Position numbers and translations under genes: made by a program. From Dendrolimus kikuchii (taxonomy: Eukaryota > Arthropoda > Insecta > Lepidoptera > Lasiocampidae): a DNA stretch of 64,000 bases. Below, piece after piece: positions 1 through 64,000 of this stretch; within the stretch, counting starts at the first letter, position 1; each line of letters starts with the position of its first letter. The notes below the pieces were generated by a model. It searched no databases. It had not been told where the DNA came from and worked only from the letters and a program-made list of their open reading frames with translations. Where the stretch lies: assembly GCA_019925095.2 (NCBI GenBank), contig CM034406.1:14480388-14544387 (forward strand). The letters are read 5' to 3'.

Positions 1-2
1 GC

Positions 3-335
3 CCCGGCAGGCCAATAGCCTTCGGCACGATCTTCAATTTCGCTCTTTTAGGTCCTATCAATCCAAACTACACAAAGCCTGAGCCTCAAGTTAATTCAGC
101 ACTAGTAAATATTGACTGTTTACAACCCCAACACTCAAATAAAGAAATACACTCCGCTCTGGAGAGATTCTGGGAAGTCGAAGAAGTGCAATCAAAGGAC
201 AACTCAACCTCTGACGAGTGTGAGGAGAACTTTCGTTCTACCACCACACGTGATCCCACAGGGCGATACATAGTATCCCTTCCCTTTCTTACAAAGGCAC
301 CTAAGCTCGGTGCAACCCACGCTATTGCAGATAGA
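3..335 (+). mobile_element. BEL/Pao pol, 5' part (protease end and start of RT), cut by a LINE
   Basis: An open frame from the window edge reads PGRPIAFGTIFNFALLGPI, then LERFWEVEEVQ, GRYIVSLPFLTKAPKLGATH, the usual text joining protease and reverse transcriptase in BEL/Pao pol. It stops at the GATA repeat where the minus-strand LINE begins. The element's 5' LTR and gag lie outside the window. Confidence 0.75.
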
Positions 336-1512
336 TAGATAGAAAATACTTTATTGTTCACCACATACACATAAAGTAAATCATTTACAGTCATATCGTG
401 TCAAGGCAGGAACAAAGGGCGGCCTTATCGCTTTAGAGCGATCTCTTCCAGACAACCCGGGATGTGGATTGAGTGAAAGGAATCGAGAGTGTATGACGGT
501 GGTGTGCAAATCAAATACATGTAATTAATAGGATACATAGATATTACACTATTACATACATACATACATATTATTATAATTAAGAAAAAGAAAATAGACA
601 ATAACACATATTAATATTATATATATCCAAATATATACATTATTAATATGTGTATAGCAACAACAATAGCTATACAATATTAATAATAGCAATAATCAAT
701 ATATCAATATTATATATATTAATATAATATATACAATATTAATAAATATATTAACAAATTAAAATAGGTAGAATTTGATATGAAATATTAATTAAAGTGA
801 AAGATAATATTCTCTTACCAATTTTTTGAAAGTGGGGAGTGATTTTGCTTGTCGTATATTTTCGGGCAATGAGTTCCACAGTCGAACAGCCTGCACAGCG
901 AAGGAGTTGGTGTAGAATGTAGAAGCGTGTGCAGGTATTTTTAAAGTAAGATTATCAGAGGAGCGCAAGTTACGGGTGTGAGACGTATGGAGGAATTCGA
1001 AACTTTCCTTAAGATAGGGAGGGGTAGAGGGAATAAATAGTATGCTATACAATAAATGAAGAAGGTGAGCATTCCGGCGAAATGAGATTGACAACCACTT
1101 GAGCTTCTTACGATATTCGGTGACATGGTCATATTTCTTTAAACCAAATATGAACCTGATACAAAAGTTTTGAAGGCGCTCTAGCTTATTGAGTTGTTCT
1201 ACGGTAAGGTCAAGATAACAGGCGTCCGCATAATCAAGGATCGATAGTAAAAGCGATTGAGCAAGCACAACCTTGGTAGCAGTCGGTAGAAAGTACTTCA
1301 ACCTTCTAAGCGACGCAGAAGAAGCAAAGACCCTTCGACTTAATTCTGTGATGTGGGGCCACCAAGACAGTTCCTTATCAATGATTACGCCAAGATTTTT
1401 AACTTTGTCGCTGATCAGTAAGCGGGTCCCATCAAATAGTAAATCAGGCACTAATGACCAATCAATTTTAGAAGTCATACGTGAGCTGCCTATTACGATG
1501 GCCTGGGTTTTG
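336..1512 (-). mobile_element. 5'-truncated LINE (CR1/Jockey-like) inside the BEL element
   Basis: On the minus strand the frame starts KTQAIVIGSSRM and runs through VKNLGVIIDKELSW, DYADACYLDLTVEQLNKLERLQ, WLSISFRRNAHLL and AVQAVRLWNSLPENIRQ to LVREYYLSL and stop: the thumb and C-terminal part of a non-LTR reverse transcriptase. The frame is open throughout, about 240 residues. An AT-rich 3' UTR follows, then a conserved tail hairpin near 419-460, AATAAA, and a GATA repeat at 336-349. The endonuclease and RT fingers are missing, as expected from aborted target-primed reverse transcription. Confidence 0.85.
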
Positions 1513-3928
1513 TGACATACCCAAGGATTTTGATGTTGTACCCGACTCCAATGCAATCAAGGTACTTGGTATGCAATGGATACCACAAACGGACGAATTT
1601 ACATATCACATTTCGGTACCTACACTGGAAAAATTTACCAAAAGGTCAATACTCAGTACCATCGCTCGTTTATACGATCCTAGTGGATGGATCAGCCCAG
1701 TTATTTTCCGCGCAAAACTGCTCATTCAGCACCTATGGACTCTAAAGTTAGACTGGGATGAATCGGCTCCCAATGATGTCACATTTCAATTTCAGCACAT
1801 TTTTGAAGACTTACCTCTACTCTCTGCTCTTCGACTCCCCAGAACAATTTGCACCAGCAAAGATTCCACCTACACCCTACACGGTTTTGCCGATGCATCC
1901 GAATCCGGATATGCAGCCGCAGTCTATCTTCATGAAACGAATATCACGGGTCAGGTACACGTCAGACTACTTGTTTCTAAATCCAAGGTAGCCCCCATTA
2001 AAACCCGACAGACTATACCAAAGCTGGAACTTTCAGCTGCACACCTCACTTCGCTGCTCATTTCTCGCGTCTCTGTTCAACTTTCTGCCCACATTACCAT
2101 TCAGCAACACTTTTGTTGGTCAGACAGTACTATCGTACTCGCCTGGCTTAAAACTCCTTCTCAATCCCTACAGGTCTTTGAGGCCAATCGAGTCTCTGCC
2201 ATTGCAGCCAATCCATGTAACCCTACTTGGAGACATGTACCCTCAGCTCTTAACCCTGCCGACTGTGCTAGCAGGGGAATATCAGCACAGGAACTCTTAG
2301 CCTATGACCTATGGTGGTCGCCTACTTGGCTCAAGGCCCCACCTGATACCTGGCCCACGATGCCCCCTGCTTTGGGTCATCACGTACTGCCTGGTCTAAA
2401 ACCAAGAAAAATGGTAGCTCACATCGCGGTTCCTGATCTAGACACGGATTTACTCACGAGATTCAGCTCCTTAGACACACTTGTAGGCGTAACCGCATGT
2501 ATTAAACGTTTTGCACACAATTGCTTGGTATCTTCTCACTCTCGCATCGTTGGTCCCATTACCGTAGACGAACGTAAGAAAGCGCTCTTACACTGGGTAC
2601 GCTCAGTCCAACAAAATATGTTCGCTGAAGACATCCACCGACTGCAAACTAACAAATTATGTACAGTGCGAATACAACGCCTCTCGCCCTTTCTCAAGGA
2701 TGGTCTTCTTAGAGTAGGAGGGCGCTTGTCCAACTCAGCCCTTAGATATGACACACAACATCCCCTCATCTTACCCAGTTCAAGCCCCCTTGTGGACCTA
2801 ATTATAGATCATTTCCACACTATACACTGCCACCCGGGCGCAGATACACTACACGCACTACTCCGTCAACAATACTGGATTTTATCTGGAAGGCGAGTCA
2901 TTCGTCACCGTGTCTTTAAATGTGTACGCTGTTTTAGGCATCGAGCTCAGCCGAATCCCCCTTTTATGGCCGACCTACCGGCTGATCGAGTCAGCCCACA
3001 ACCGGTGTTTAGTCAAGTGTCCACGGATTTTGCCGGACCATTCCTAATTAAATCAAGTACTCTACGCAATGCCAAACTTCTCAAAGGCTACTTTTGTGTT
3101 TTCGTTTGTCTCGCCACCAAGGCAGTGCACTTAGAGGCTGTCTCGGAACTTTCTACGGACGCCTTTTTTGCGGCACTGCAAAGGTTCGTTAGTCGGCGCG
3201 GAATCCCTACCCTAATTCGCTCTGATTGCGGTACAAACTATGTCGGCGCAAGAAATCAGCTCATAGAAGTACAAAACTTCTTAAAGGCCAATGATGATAG
3301 AATTACGCACAAGCTAGCCACACAGCAGATCACATGGTTGCTCAATCCGCCCTCAGCTCCTTCTTTTGGCGGTCTGCACGAGGCAGCCGTGAAATCTACT
3401 AAGCAATTACTCTATCGCGTATTAGGTGAGCAGCATCTGACCTTTGAAGAATTTTCTACACTCTTAGCCCGTATTGAGGCCGTTCTCAACTCTCGACCAC
3501 TCTGCCCTCTGTCTTCAGACCCTACAGACTTCGAAGTCCTAACCGCTGGTCATTTCCTTATAGGTCGCCCACTTACCGCATTACCCGAACATTCCCATGA
3601 ATCCTCTCCTCCATCAACCCTACGACGTTTTCGCTTAGTGCAAGCGTTGGCTCAGCGATTTTGGACCTTGTGGTCGAAATCCTACCTGCACACTCTCCAA
3701 TCCCGATCTAAATGGACTACGGAAACCAGTCGACCCAAGATTGGTGAGCTGGTACTCATAAAGGAGGATAATCTTCCCAGACTCCAGTGGAAGATGGGAA
3801 GAATAAAGAAGATTCTGCCCGGAAAGGATGACGTCGTCCGAGTCGTAGAACTCAGCACCAAGGATGGCAGCTTAACGAGACCAGTCACAAAGATTGCTCG
3901 TCTTCCCCCCGACGACAACAGCACTTAG
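1513..3928 (+). mobile_element. BEL/Pao retrotransposon pol, RNase H and integrase part
   Basis: An uninterrupted frame of about 805 codons. It begins past the reverse transcriptase core at KDFDVVPDSNAIKVLGMQW. It then carries the RNase H-like region (HGFADASESGYAAAVYL, PKLELSAAHL, CWSDSTIVLAWL, NPADCASRG), a zinc-binding His2Cys2 region near 2815-2935, the integrase core (STDFAGPF, RSDCGTNYVGA, FGGLHEAAVKSTK) and the C-terminal FWTLWSKSYLHTLQSRSKW region typical of the family. The frame technically extends upstream into inserted LINE sequence (from 1481), which is not part of the element. The catalytic RT segment is absent, so this copy cannot move on its own, although the rest is open and looks young. 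Confidence 0.93.
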
Positions 3929-3973
3929 TCAGCACTATAAATGGGAGCCGTCACCTTTTCCCCGGGCCCCAGG

Positions 3974-4272
3974 ATGTTCACGCCACCGCGTAACGAACGA
4001 TGATTCCCCGAAAAAGTAATTTACCCCGCACTTCCGCGTCTCAACGATCAGTCTGAATCGATCCGTCGTAAAGACATTCTCATATTATTACGGGTGAGTC
4101 CATTTATCTCCATTCCCTCTTACCCTTGCACCCTTAAAATCTGGCAATCGGCCAGATCACATCTTTATGGAATCCTTCATAGTTTGTGGGCATGCAATAG
4201 ACTTGCCAGATTTACTTACTCCTACAGGACCTTGAGAATAAACGGGCAAGTGAACAAATAATACAACATAGG
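3974..4272 (+). repeat. Possible 3' LTR of the BEL/Pao element
   Basis: Sequence after the pol stop and a purine-rich stretch begins TGTTCACGCC and ends near ATACAACA (TG...CA), with an internal AATAAA near 4237. The 5' LTR is outside the window, so the ends cannot be confirmed. Confidence 0.4.
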
Positions 4273-4339
4273 AACCGGCCATAACAAATTTTAACATCAT
4301 TAAATGGTGTAATTTATTGTAAAAATTGTGTGTCAAAAT

Positions 4340-4536
4340 AATCCTCTAAGAAAGTACAATGTATTTCTAGAATGAGAATAAACATAGGATAAATTAGTAT
4401 AAGTTTCGTATTAAAATTAGAATAAATTAATATATAATAAAATCCTCTAAGAAAGCACAATTTATTTCTAGAATGAGAATAAACATAGGATACACTAGTA
4501 TAAGTTTCGTATTAAAATTAGAATAAATTAATATAA
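4340..4536 (+). repeat. Two-copy tandem duplication, about 100 bp unit
   Basis: Copies 4340-4440 and 4441-4536 share aatcctctaagaaag and continue almost identically to aaattagaataaattaatata, differing at a handful of positions. Confidence 0.85.
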
Positions 4537-4773
4537 GTTATTCGGAAGGTACACCACAACACAAATATCATTGAATAAATGTCACACAAAAAAACAAAAA
4601 TAACCAAGAAGCGTGTATAAATTCTAAACTTTCTTTGAAATTAAGTTGTAAAAAAGGGTACGGAACTCGAGTCCGTAGACTTGTTAAAAAGAAAAAAAAA
4701 CATAGGGTACTTTATAAATACGATACGATAAAGACAATTTATGTTGTATTTACATAATGATTTTTTTTTTCAG

Positions 4774-5127
4774 AGTGATTTAATGGAAACCGACCAAGTA
4801 AGCTTAGACGTTATGAAATATGACACATTCTTAATTTTACAAGGGCCAAGTGAAGATAATGAAACATATTATTGTAAGGCGGCCTTGTCACATACTCATC
4901 AAATACTATCAGATGCAAAGTTAATGGAGAAACAACGAAATGATACGAAAAGTGCAGAAAATTGTGGGGAAAATGCCAAAAAGGATGGTAAAGTGTTCTC
5001 TAAGAAATTTCCTGAACATGCCAGAGATCATTTGCCTGATTTAGATATGGGTAAAGTTAAGAAGTGTTTGAAGAAAATTGAGTATTATTTATCTTTTGTT
5101 GAGAGTTTCGGTTTGGCATTTGAATAA
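4774..5127 (+). CDS. Terminal exon of an unidentified gene (117 residues)
   Basis: After a ten-T tract and cag, an open frame runs 117 codons to TAA: SDLMETDQVSLDVMKYDTF to FVESFGLAFE. It is acidic-then-basic and lysine-rich (KKFPEHARDHLPD, KVKKCLKKIEYY), likely helical, with no signal peptide or membrane segment. I do not recognise the family. The acceptor and phase-0 entry suggest a last exon whose upstream exons lie left of the window, with the BEL element inside the intron. A poly(A) signal AATAAA at 5123-5128 overlaps the stop codon. It could instead be a single-exon gene starting at the ATG at 4786. It is not repeated elsewhere here, so a host gene is more likely than a transposon. Confidence 0.5.
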   Translation, partial: SDLMETDQVSLDVMKYDTFLILQGPSEDNETYYCKAALSHTHQILSDAKLMEKQRNDTKSAENCGENAKKDGKVFSKKFPEHARDHLPDLDMGKVKKCLKKIEYYLSFVESFGLAFE

Positions 5128-6639
5128 AATGTTGTTTTATGCCAACACAATACAATTCCAAGAATGGTAATCCTTTGATTATATCCAAGAAGGGAACAAA
5201 GACGGCCTCTGTGATTCTTTGTCTTAAGTCTTAAGTCTTTGCAGGCCAACGGACTCCACGGAGCTGCCATCCTAACAAAATAGTAACGGCTTTATTCATA
5301 AGAGTTTGAGGTAGCTTGAACGCTTCTTTAGAGTTCTTAAAGAAGTGTTCACTTACTCTAACTGTCTATGAATAAGATCGATATACTTTATGGATGGCCC
5401 CCTTGTAGAATTTAAGAGCTCTTAATAGTTGAATTTTTCTGGTCGGTTATCATTAGTATACCATTTCTATGCTATGAAGTATACTATGAACTGAAGAATT
5501 ACGCTTATATTATTATGTCAAAATTTATGTACAATTTTTGTCCATGTGAAGCAAAATTCGTGTATAATTAATTTCGTAAATAAAACTCCAAATACACCTT
5601 TACCAGACATTTTATTTGATTTAACAACAAGATTAATCCACAGGAATGTCCGAAATATATTAATTTAACAATTAGGTCTTGCACAGATCACGATATCATT
5701 ATAAACGCACCAAACAGCCCGTGTTCTTATTTGAAGCCTCCATAATATGAAATTCCCAAGAGTTCCAAATATATACTAAATATAATTGAAGTGTCTGTGT
5801 GACTTCAAAATAAATAAGAAAGACCATTTATTTTTGACCAAGCATTAGAATGTTTATTTCTCTGGCCCACGTGAGTTCTTCTTGAAGTTTGAAAGAAAAA
5901 TAACGTATATTTATTTATGTAGGATTCCGTTTTCTAACTTACGATTGTCATTCCTAGTACTATTTTACCACAGTTGAAACTAAGCTCAAAACCTAACACT
6001 ACTTTTATAATAACCACGAACAAAAAAAGAACGTAGTCTGTACAAGACCTTGTATTTATAAATACCATATTCACTTATAAAATAGACATTTAATAGAATA
6101 ATTAACTTCCAACAACACTTAACGAACACAAGCCTTAATACCAATTAACCGGCGCCATTGGAGGTATAGAATACGACGATTCTATGATTGCTTATTGTAT
6201 TTACTGCAATTCATTACACAGAGTACCGTCAGCATACAGAGAAAGTTGTACGTAGTGGGATAAATTGTAAACACAATTTAATTTATTGAGTGCTTATTTT
6301 TACAAAATATTAATACATTAATCCTTTTAGGGTCCTAGCTATTTTAAATTAACATGTAGTTTAGGAGGGTTTTAGTGCTAATTTGCGATTATGATTATCG
6401 AGCCGATAAATTTTAAGTACCTTTTTTACAAATAAATTAAATATATCTACATAACGGAAAGTTTAAAGCGCCTCCATAAGCAAGCAACGCGGCAATAGCA
6501 GCGCGACTGTCGTGTGCCAGTCTGCTTTTCAGAAGTAGCAGACTTCCATACTAAAAACAGCAGCGTGACGCGTGATTGTTATAACGGACAGCAGCGCGGA
6601 AGCCTGCGTGCGTGCGATCAGTCTCATAGACAATACTAA
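5128..6639. other. AT-rich spacer
   Basis: No coding signal on either strand. A short piece of the LINE tail (gaagggaacaaagacggcc) lies near 5190. A GC-richer stretch at 6470-6620 repeats gcagcgcg-type words and looks like repeat debris. Nothing else recognised. Confidence 0.5.
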
Positions 6640-6848
6640 TCTTAATATATATAAATTACGTGTCACATTGTTTGTCCGCGATGGACTCCTAAACTACTTG
6701 ACCGATTTTAATCAAATTTGCACACCGTGTGCAGTTTGATCAGACTTGAAAGATAGGATAGCTTACATTTGGACCCGGTAGGTGGCGCTGGAATCGGGTT
6801 CTAAATTTTATTTCTTCAGGGCAGAACGACGTCTGCCGGGACAGCTAG
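6640..6848 (+). mobile_element. Non-autonomous Helitron
   Basis: Begins TCTTAATATATATAAATTACG after an A and ends with ctgccgggacagCTAG before a T, matching the TC...CTRR ends and A/T insertion site of Helitrons, and the short AT-start, ccggg-agctag end seen across Lepidoptera. It is 209 bp with no coding capacity. Confidence 0.7.
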
Positions 6849-7936
6849 TATATGTATAAAAATCAGTCTGCTTCAAGACAGTGTTGCAAGCTCATTTAAA
6901 CTCAAAGAAGCCTACAAACTAACTCTCAACTCAATTTGAATACGACCATTATAGTATTATAGCTTGTCGTTTAATGATTTAATATTATTATGCGTTTATG
7001 TATTTAATTTAAATAATCATGAAATTTTCTCTTTTTGTTGTTAACGGTACCTACATGCACTCACACAAGTACGCTTATTGGGACACGTACATCCAAAAAC
7101 AAGCGTTTTCGTGAAATAGAACTATTTTAATGTTTCAAGTTATTACAACTATAATTAATTTAATCAACTTGATTCTATAAATTTTACGATTTAAGCAATA
7201 ACTAGTTTAATATAAATTTGTTATAAAATTATTCGTATTCCAAACCTCCTTCCATAAAAAACAATAAGTGGCCGTGTGCGAGTCGGACTCGCAAATGCAG
7301 GGTTCCACTATAATTACAATGCGGATGCGATTTACAGAGTGTAATAGGTACAACCCAACTTTGAAAATTAATAAAGTTTTTTTTTATAAAATCTACGTAT
7401 CTATGTGATTAAGCGAATAAGACCGCGCAGCACTTCACCTGCATCGTATTTACCAATTAAATCAGAATATTTTACATAAAAAATATACTTTAAGTGGAAG
7501 TGTATGTGATTTTTTCAAATGTTTCTTTGTTGATATAGAACCTCGAAGAAGGTAGACAATATTTTTTTGATTATAACTGCGAAGTCTATACGGTTTAATC
7601 AACCCATAAATGTACCTTTAAGTTTTACTAATTACAGATAAAACTCACTTCTAGTGCGAGTAAGTAATTATTTAAATAATGTAAGTAAATACGATGACAT
7701 CGACCCGTTCGCAATCAGTATTTCAGGAGCCAAGCGGTGTCTAAGCCTTAAATTTTTCAACAGTGACTAAGCATCTCGATGCCTTTTTACGTCTGCATGT
7801 TACTTTTAACCAATAGCTTATTCGTGAAGACCTGTCATTGGCTTTCGTTTGTTAATTATAGTTATCTAATCAAATTGTATTTAGCTGTGGGTTTTCTAAT
7901 TAAATAAATAAATAAAATATTTCCGCAATTTTGACA
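6849..7936. other. AT-rich spacer with a short dispersed repeat
   Basis: Non-coding. The words gtgcgagtcggactcg at 7275-7293 recur at 33229-33245, marking a fragment of an unidentified repeat. No other structure seen. Confidence 0.4.
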
Positions 7937-8225
7937 CTACATTTTATAGACCTACACACAGGCCAGGTTTTTTGCCAGGTTTGCCAGGTGGTAGGGCCTT
8001 TGCCCGACTGGATGGCTACCACCCTTGGTCTAGAGTATATCGCCATAACAACCTTGAGTTGTGTTCCGGCATTAGTGACCAGGTTCCAGTCTCCCTTAAG
8101 AGAGAGCAGCAGCGCATTTGTAGCACCTTTGGTGTTGCAAATGTCCATAGGCGATGGTAACCGCTTTCCATCAAATGGGTCGTCTGCCTGTCTGTTGAAC
8201 TCTTGCAATAAAAAAAATAAATAAA
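7937..8225 (+). repeat. SINE-like repeat, family A, copy 1
   Basis: Carries ccaggtggtaggg, gactggatggctaccaccc, gttgtgttccggcattagtg, ggcgatggtaaccgctttcc and a tgcaataaaaaaaat tail. The same about 300-bp unit occurs at least six more times in the window. The short open frames here are not genes. Confidence 0.8.
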
Positions 8226-9750
8226 AAATAAACACAATAATTTTATATTCGTATCTCCAGCCTTAGTAGTTTTGGATATAATAAGTTTTAACACACACAG
8301 TAAGACAGACTAAATGAGCCCATAAGGGTTTCTAATTACCTTTAAATATTGGATCTGATAAATACTATTATTACTCCAAAAAAGTCTAAGTACAAAAATT
8401 ATAAAATAAATTATACATCTAAATATAAGGTTTCATAGTAACATATTTGCCGCATTTAATAATTTATCTTTATATACTTAAATACTGGTAACAATAGTAA
8501 ACTTCAATGATATTGAAAATAGTGCTGAGTAGGACACTTAAGAGCCTAACATTTGTCCCGTATAAAACACAAGTTTAAGATAGCTCTTTTTTGTACATAA
8601 AAATTAATTATTTTATATTTAGTTTTTGTATTTATCTGACATTTAAGTTTTTTTTTAAATGAAAAGAAACTTATGAAAGTTATTTAATATAGATATTATT
8701 TTAATATATTTTTTTCGATTAAAGGAAATGTAAAAATGATTATCCAATAGACTGGAGTCAAATTAAAAAAAAAACTCAAATAATATGAAACGTTAGAGGT
8801 AGGATAGAACGAGGCTTATGCCAAAATAGTACAACCTTTACGGATATTCACATGACAAAGAGGGACAACATGATATGTCCGTCACATTACGACTGCAATC
8901 TTCCACATGAACAATTTTACACAACTTATAATTCCGACATGTAAACAATCTATATTGAATTGAACTTTATGTGCCAGCAGAGATGGCACTGTTGCTTGCT
9001 ATGCATTCTTAGCTCTGTCCCGCTTACACGATTCCTACAACTGCCACGCTCTCTAGTCGGGAGGAACTATTAGTTGTGTAAAACTGTAAAATGAGGTGAC
9101 AGAGGCCGATCATATCCGATTCTTAACGAACATTTCCGAAATAGAAGTTTTGACTGAGCAACGTTGGTACAAATGATGAGGAACGGGACAAACGAGGCAA
9201 TGGTGCGCATCGCTTGAAACGTAGTGCCGCGGTACAAGACGCCTTACCTCACTTGAATTGGCTTATTGTACTACTTTATTACAAAAAGTCTCTTAAGTCA
9301 GGTTACTGTTACAAACTCATTTCATATTCGTGTCCTACTTAACACTAGTCGGAAAGAACTGAATTAATAACGAATCTAATTTCGATAATAAAAACGTTGT
9401 CGATTTCAATTGTCAATCTTTATGCCCCCCCGCCCTCTTAAACATTTTAATAAGGAATCTGATTTTGATAATAAAACATTGTCAATTTCCATTGACAGCA
9501 GGGGAGCGAACTGTCAAATCAACTGCGATACTGTTTATAAAATGACAGAACTTCGCAGCTTCTTATTTTGTATTTTAAATTAAACGAGCGTACCTACTTC
9601 TGACATCATAAGTAGGCACAAGAAGAAGTCAATTTATAGCGCATTCAATATTGTTTGAAAAGTAATTAAAATGATTTCTATCACGATACTTTAAGTGTAA
9701 TGATTTGATGTTATGTTAACGCCTGTTCATTTATGCATTAAAATATTCGA
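8226..9750. other. Non-coding spacer downstream of PI4KIIIalpha
   Basis: AT-rich with no recognised gene. It holds two short echoes of the PI4KIIIalpha C-terminal codons (9363-9395 and 9445-9480), described under findings. Confidence 0.5.
9445..9480 (-). repeat. Short copy of the PI4KIIIalpha coding end
   Basis: The last codons YYQNQIPY and stop, with about ten bases past the stop, are repeated here with a single difference. The preceding sequence is not PI4KIIIalpha coding. A third, more degenerate copy sits at 9363-9395. Confidence 0.65.
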
Positions 9751-9751
9751 A

Positions 9752-9757
9752 TTTATT
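9752..9757 (-). terminator. Probable PI4KIIIalpha poly(A) signal
   Basis: AATAAA on the minus strand about 45 nt past the PI4KIIIalpha stop codon, implying a very short 3' UTR. Other weaker AT-rich candidates exist further down. Confidence 0.6.
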
Positions 9758-9802
9758 GTAACATCTGTCCGCTCCCCTATTCCTGTGCTCTTCTATGACA
9801 TT

Positions 9803-63230
<53,428 letters not shown>

Positions 63231-63751
63231 GTTTCTTTAATTTTGGTAAAAACCATGGTAAGTAAAATTAACAATTTTGTGAATATATTTGAAATATTCT
63301 TTCAGACGTCAGATTCAGTCGATAATTAATTTCTTTGACAATTGACATTCATACTTTGAAGTATGACATTAACGGCTTAATATTCTTTTAATTTTTAAAA
63401 ATAGCGTTTTGATGTTACTTTAAAACGCAAAGCATTAATAGTAATGACTAACGCTACTATATTTTGTTTTACTATCCTTCGCTTAAAACATTATGAGAGC
63501 TAATTCTGTAAATAACGTTTGTAGAAATGTGAATGTAATTTTTATATTGACGAAGCACAAAGAAAAAACAGAGCACCAACGGGTGCATTGGATATATAAC
63601 AGCAGTTTCATGTACTTCAACTTCAAGAGCTGTAACAAAACACATCAGTCAGCTGATTTGTTGCGAAGTTGTTTGTGCTTGTTATTTGAAATTTAAATTA
63701 CAATTTATTTAAATTTTGAATCGTTTTAGCTTACTTGACTCAATAATAAAA
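63231..63751. promoter_or_regulatory. Shared promoter interval between PI4KIIIalpha and slx1
   Basis: Only 521 bp separate the two start codons, so both 5' UTRs and core promoters must lie here. The interval is AT-rich, has no obvious TATA box in either direction at the expected place, and holds an E-box-like CAGCTG near 63651. An open frame at 63493-63696 matches nothing I know and is not called. Confidence 0.6.
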
Positions 63752-63930
63752 ATGTGTGAACCGGAAATAATTGAGGACTTCTTTGGCGTTTACATATTGT
63801 ACTGTTTAAATCCAAAATTTAAAGGCCGTACTTACATAGGCTATACGCGAGATCCAAACAGAAGAATTAAACAACATAACAGAGGCACTTGGGCTGGAGG
63901 AGCTTTTAAAACTAATAATAAAGGACCGTG
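63752..63930 (+). CDS. slx1: SLX1 structure-specific endonuclease, first coding exon (partial gene)
   Basis: SLX1 is the GIY-YIG catalytic subunit that cuts branched DNA together with SLX4 in the nucleus. The exon encodes [12 protein letters not shown], then [19 protein letters not shown] and a stretch ending NNKGPW, which is the start of the GIY-YIG domain: GVY at residues 12-14, YIG at 28-30, arginines at 37-38. The family usually begins just before this motif, so the ATG at 63752 (context aaaaATGTG) is chosen over a TTG further upstream. The exon ends CCGTG before donor gtaaat; without splicing a TAA follows at once. Remaining exons lie beyond the window. It is divergent from PI4KIIIalpha. 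Confidence 0.88.
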
Positions 63931-64000
63931 GTAAATTGTTATTTGTTACCATTTCTATAAACATACCTACATAACAGAAAGTCCTTCCTTTAAGATGAGC

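Noticed and set aside
7900..8294. Several frames of 60-110 codons on both strands
   Set aside because: They fall on a family A SINE that also yields frames at 14661, 18795 and 59677; none is a protein gene.
63493..63696. 67-codon frame upstream of slx1
   Set aside because: No recognisable homology, no splice partner, and it overlaps the expected promoter and 5' UTR.

Overview
The window is AT-rich, intron-rich DNA from an insect, most likely a moth or butterfly. Both the protein matches and the repeats point there: tRNA-headed SINEs, CR1/Jockey-like LINE tails with GATA repeats, short Helitrons ending CTAG, many TIR-bearing MITEs and a BEL/Pao retrotransposon. The species cannot be named from the sequence.

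Almost the whole window (9803-63230, minus strand) is one complete host gene, phosphatidylinositol 4-kinase III alpha (PI4KIIIalpha/PI4KA). I assembled 36 coding exons by hand from splice sites, reading phase and similarity to the human protein as I remember it. All phases close, giving 6339 nt, or 2112 residues plus stop; human PI4KA is about 2100. The kinase core lies in exons 32-36.

Head-to-head with it, 521 bp between the two start codons, begins a slx1 gene (GIY-YIG structure-specific nuclease) of which only the first coding exon is inside the window. Inside PI4KIIIalpha intron 2, on the opposite strand, lies a complete six-exon gene for a 76-residue secreted glycine-rich peptide. It has a TATA box, a signal peptide, three tiny in-frame exons (24, 60 and 21 bp) and a poly(A) signal. 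I do not recognise this gene. At the left end is the last exon of an unidentified plus-strand gene (4774-5127), convergent with PI4KIIIalpha.

Layout: 1-4270, a BEL/Pao pol gene split by a 5'-truncated LINE, with the reverse transcriptase core missing; 4774-5127, orphan terminal exon; 5128-9750, non-coding with repeats and a Helitron; 9752-63230, PI4KIIIalpha, whose introns carry nearly all the other repeats; 54283-59347, nested peptide gene; 63231-63751, shared promoter interval; 63752-63930, slx1 exon 1.

The most interesting observations are the nested micro-exon peptide gene, a decayed second copy of PI4KIIIalpha exon 18 inside intron 17, long foldback elements able to form intronic double-stranded RNA, hAT-like MITEs with intact 8-bp target duplications, a SINE tail touching the last splice acceptor, and one GC-AG intron. 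No database search was run; all family calls come from reading the translated sequence.
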